From DASZOC01 sp035550975 (GTDB lineage Bacteria; Actinomycetota; CADDZG01; WHSQ01), in contig DASZOC010000079.1 in assembly GCA_035550975.1 (NCBI GenBank), positions 1 through 26,018 on the forward strand: a stretch of DNA of 26,018 bases, written 5' to 3'. This document shows positions 23,913 through 26,018 of this stretch, piece after piece; position 1 is the stretch's first letter; every line of letters begins with the position of its first letter. The position numbers and the translations under genes are program-made. The notes beneath the pieces were generated by a model. It saw only the letters and a list, made by a program, of their open reading frames with translations, ran no database searches and was not told the origin of the DNA.

Positions 23913-23949
23913 CCCCGGCGAGAAGTCCGGTTGCACCCAGGAGGCATCA

Positions 23950-24237
23950 GTGAGCGACCTGCTCGACGACGAAGAGATCGAACAGCGCCTAGACGAGCTC
24001 GGCGATTGGGAACGCGAGGGCGACTCGATCGAGAAGGTGTTCGAGTTCGACGATTTCGCCCAAGCGATGAAGTTCGTCAACGACGTCGCGAAGTTCGCCG
24101 AGCAGAAGGACCATCATCCCGACATCGACATCCGCTGGAACAAGGTCAAGCTCGCGCTCACGACCCACGCCGAGGGTGGCCTGACGCCGTGGGACTTCGA
24201 CTTCGCGAACGAGGTCGAACAAACCATCGCTAGTTAG
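23950..24237 (+). CDS. Pterin-4a-carbinolamine dehydratase family protein
   Basis: A 95-residue protein matching the small PCD/DCoH family, which dehydrates 4a-hydroxytetrahydropterins. The signature is KDHHPDIDIRWNKVKLALTTH at residues 53-73, with the active-site His pair at 55-56 and the conserved Trp at 63. The GTG at 23950 is chosen because AGGAGG lies seven bases upstream and because the protein then has normal family length; the frame is open further upstream but has no family similarity there. No aromatic amino acid hydroxylase is seen in the window, so its partner, if any, is elsewhere; many bacterial members have other or unknown roles. The stop overlaps the ispH stop by eight bases. 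Confidence 0.9.
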   Translation: MSDLLDDEEIEQRLDELGDWEREGDSIEKVFEFDDFAQAMKFVNDVAKFAEQKDHHPDIDIRWNKVKLALTTHAEGGLTPWDFDFANEVEQTIAS

Positions 24238-25192
24238 GCGTCGGCACCTCTGCGTCCCCCCGGAGCCACGGCGGCAACGAGAACGTCACGTCTTCGGTCG
24301 TTATCTCTCGCGTCTCGACATCCGAGTAGCCGAGCTCCGCTAGCCGTTCCAGCAGACGGTCCACCAGCACCTCCGGCGCGCTCGCTCCCGAGCTGACGCC
24401 GACGGTCTCGGCCCCCTCGAGCCACGCCGGGTCCAGCTGCGAGACGTCGGGGACCAGGTACGAGCGCGTCCCGGCGACCTTCGCAACCTCGACCATGCGG
24501 TTGGAGTTACTGGAATTCAGTGCGCCGACGATCAGCACGACGTCGGCCTCCGGAGCGATCGCTTTCACCGCTACCTGGCGGTTCTGCGTCGCGTAGCAGA
24601 TGTCGTCGCTGCGGGGGCCGGTCAGATCCGTGAAATGGTCGCGCAACGCCTCTACGGTCTTCAGCGTGTCATCCACCGACAGGGTCGTCTGGGTCAGGTA
24701 CGACACCGGCTCGTCGGCAGCGATCGGCAACGTCTCTATCTGCTCGGGGCTCTCGATGACGAACGTGGAAGCCGGGGCTTCACCTGCGGTCCCTTCGATC
24801 TCCTCATGTCCTTCGTGGCCCACCAGGACGATCTTGCGTCCTGCGCGATCGAACCGCTTCGCCTCCAGGTGGACCTTCGTCACCAACGGACACGTCGCAT
24901 CGATCACCTGGAGGTTGCGCGCGTCGGCGTTCCTCCGAACCTCGGGTGAGATCCCGTGCGCCGAGAAGATGCACACGGCTCCTTCGGGGATCTGGTCTTC
25001 GGACTCGACGAAGATCGCGCCGCGCTTCTCCAGCTCTTCGACGACGTGGCGGTTGTGCACGATTTCCTTGCGCACGTAGACCGGCGCGCCGAGGGTGTCG
25101 AGGGCCCGCTCGACCATCTGAACGGCCCGGTCCACCCCCGCGCAATACCCGCGCGGAGCCGCAAGGATGACCTTCTTCTTCATCGCGTCCAC
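24230..25192 (-). CDS. ispH: 4-hydroxy-3-methylbut-2-enyl diphosphate reductase
   Basis: A 320-residue IspH (LytB), the last enzyme of the MEP pathway, reducing HMBPP to IPP and DMAPP with a [4Fe-4S] cluster. The three cluster cysteines are present: Cys17 (RGYCAGVDRAV), Cys101 (DATCPLVTKVH) and Cys199 (DDICYATQNRQ). Other conserved blocks are VHNRHVVEEL, FSAHGISPEVR, VGHEGHEE, LTQTTLSVDDT, LNSSNSNRMVEV and GVSSGASAPE. GTG 25192 (VDAMKKKV) is chosen over the ATG three codons later because TACGCT ends exactly six bases before it; a TTG further upstream at 25225 is less likely. It needs Fe-S assembly, so the YgfZ-like protein upstream in the window could matter to it. Confidence 0.95.
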   Translation of the reverse strand: MDAMKKKVILAAPRGYCAGVDRAVQMVERALDTLGAPVYVRKEIVHNRHVVEELEKRGAIFVESEDQIPEGAVCIFSAHGISPEVRRNADARNLQVIDATCPLVTKVHLEAKRFDRAGRKIVLVGHEGHEEIEGTAGEAPASTFVIESPEQIETLPIAADEPVSYLTQTTLSVDDTLKTVEALRDHFTDLTGPRSDDICYATQNRQVAVKAIAPEADVVLIVGALNSSNSNRMVEVAKVAGTRSYLVPDVSQLDPAWLEGAETVGVSSGASAPEVLVDRLLERLAELGYSDVETREITTEDVTFSLPPWLRGDAEVPTPN

Positions 25193-25198
25193 CCACCC

Positions 25199-25204
25199 AG
25201 CGTA
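25199..25204 (-). promoter_or_regulatory. Leaderless -10 box TACGCT for ispH
   Basis: On the minus strand TACGCT (TANNNT) is followed by six bases and the GTG at 25192. No Shine-Dalgarno sequence of normal spacing is present. The gap to the upstream nth gene is 82 bp, so ispH probably has its own promoter. Confidence 0.5.
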
Positions 25205-25274
25205 CGGGTTGGAGAAAGCAACCAAACTCTTCTCGAGATCCGAGCCGTCACGCGCGGTTCTGCGAGAGGCCTCG

Positions 25275-26006
25275 TCAGGCGCGGGCCCTGTTCGGCTTAG
25301 CCGACATCGCGATGCGGTAGAGATCGGGCAGCCCCGCCTCTTGGGACGAGGGGCAGAGGGACTCGATCGGGCAGCGCTCGCAGAGCGGCTTCTTCGCGTC
25401 GCAGATGTTGCGCCCGTGCTCGATGAACAGGTCGGTCACGACCAGCCACTTCTTCTTCGGGACGATGGCCATGAGGTCTTGCTCGATACGGACGGCATCT
25501 TTCGGGCCCCACTCCGTCAGGCCCAGACGGACCGAGACGCGTCCGACGTGCGTGTCGACCGCGACGCCTGCGTCGGGATCGGTCGTGGCAACCTCAGGGA
25601 AGAGGTTCAGCTGCACGACGTTCGCCGTCTTGCGCGCCACGCCCGGGAGTGTGATCAGCTCGGCGATCGTCTTTGGGACCTCGCCGTCGAACTCGTCGAT
25701 CAGCTTCTGGCACATCCCCCTGATCGCCTTGGTCTTCTGGCGGAAGAACCCCGTCGACTGGATGTCTTTCTGGAGCTCCTCTTCCGGGACCGCGAGGTAG
25801 TCCTCGGGCCGCCGGTACTTGGCGAACAGCCCCGGCGTGACGATGTTGACGCGGGCGTCGGTGGACTGGGCCGAGAGGATCACCGCGACGACGCACTCCA
25901 GCGGCGTCGAGTACCGGAGCGCGATCCCCGCGCCCGGATATGCCTTGGCGAGCTTCGTGAGGATCGGCTTGATCCGCTCCTGCGCAGGACTCGTCCGGTC
26001 GGGCAT
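25275..26006 (-). CDS. nth: Endonuclease III
   Basis: A 243-residue DNA glycosylase/AP lyase that removes oxidised pyrimidines in base excision repair. The helix-hairpin-helix and catalytic Lys126 are in LPGVARKTANVV (120-131), the catalytic Asp151 in VDTHVGRVSVRLGL, and the [4Fe-4S] loop has the exact spacing C-X6-C-X2-C-X5-C at 202, 209, 212 and 218 (CDAKKPLCERCPIESLC). N-terminal blocks PLECVVAVILSAQSTD and FFRQKTKAIRG also fit. ATG 26006 is chosen; TTG 26015 also opens the frame and the true start could lie beyond the window edge. A short Asp/Pro insertion (TTDPDAG) sits before the catalytic Asp. Confidence 0.94.
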   Translation of the reverse strand: MPDRTSPAQERIKPILTKLAKAYPGAGIALRYSTPLECVVAVILSAQSTDARVNIVTPGLFAKYRRPEDYLAVPEEELQKDIQSTGFFRQKTKAIRGMCQKLIDEFDGEVPKTIAELITLPGVARKTANVVQLNLFPEVATTDPDAGVAVDTHVGRVSVRLGLTEWGPKDAVRIEQDLMAIVPKKKWLVVTDLFIEHGRNICDAKKPLCERCPIESLCPSSQEAGLPDLYRIAMSAKPNRARA

Positions 26007-26018
26007 CGACGGCAACGA

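Noticed and set aside
1..26018. CRISPR arrays, tRNA or rRNA genes, insertion sequences, prophage genes
   Set aside because: No spaced direct repeats, no tRNA-like cloverleaf, no transposase or integrase motifs were seen; intergenic gaps are too short for most of these.

Overview
The window is high-GC, densely packed DNA that reads as the chromosome of an actinobacterium, probably an uncultured or poorly studied lineage rather than a Mycobacterium. The reasons are a complete Mce lipid-import operon headed by its own ATPase, an F420-type luciferase-like oxidoreductase, paired heteromeric FadE-type acyl-CoA dehydrogenases, many GTG starts, and several TANNNT boxes six bases ahead of start codons (the actinobacterial leaderless pattern). 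The exact class cannot be settled from this sequence. No tRNA, rRNA, CRISPR array, insertion sequence or phage gene was seen. There is no gene-free stretch over 300 bases; the longest gaps are about 126 bp (6850-6975) and 114 bp (23836-23949).

Layout. 1-2405 (+): a translationally coupled cassette of a GT4 glycosyltransferase (cut by the window edge), a class I methyltransferase and an (alpha/alpha)-toroid prenyltransferase-like protein. 2379-4458 (-): the YgfZ-like folate-binding protein, a glyoxalase II-like metallo-hydrolase and a second methyltransferase, all overlapping end to start. 4483-5634 (+): a short-chain-type acyl-CoA dehydrogenase, divergent from ygfZ across 24 bp. 5653-8323: a lipoprotein (-) divergent from an ECF sigma factor and a membrane-anchored putative anti-sigma factor (+), with a mirrored pair of ECF-type promoter elements between them. 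8339-11889 (-): two acyl-CoA dehydrogenase subunits with complementary motif losses, then an SCP2 domain fused to an alpha/beta hydrolase. 11983-12633 (+): a small secreted protein of unknown function.

12723-22821 (+) is the centrepiece: mceG, two YrbE/MlaE permeases, six MCE proteins (A-F, with E a lipoprotein) and one Mce-associated membrane protein. Most internal junctions overlap by 1-4 bases or are separated by fewer than 10, so the set is almost certainly one transcription unit making an envelope-spanning lipid or sterol importer. The nearby acyl-CoA dehydrogenases, SCP2-hydrolase and LLM oxidoreductase fit lipid or steroid use, but the substrate cannot be read from the sequence.

22822-26018 holds housekeeping genes: an LLM oxidoreductase (-), pterin-4a-carbinolamine dehydratase (+), ispH (-) and nth (-). 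The points most worth a second look are the mirrored ECF promoters, the mceA start anomaly, the recurrent C-terminal cysteine pair in all six MCE proteins, the recurring leaderless promoter spacing, and the complementary FadE pair. Nothing here is clearly a wholly new system; these are unusual details within recognisable families.
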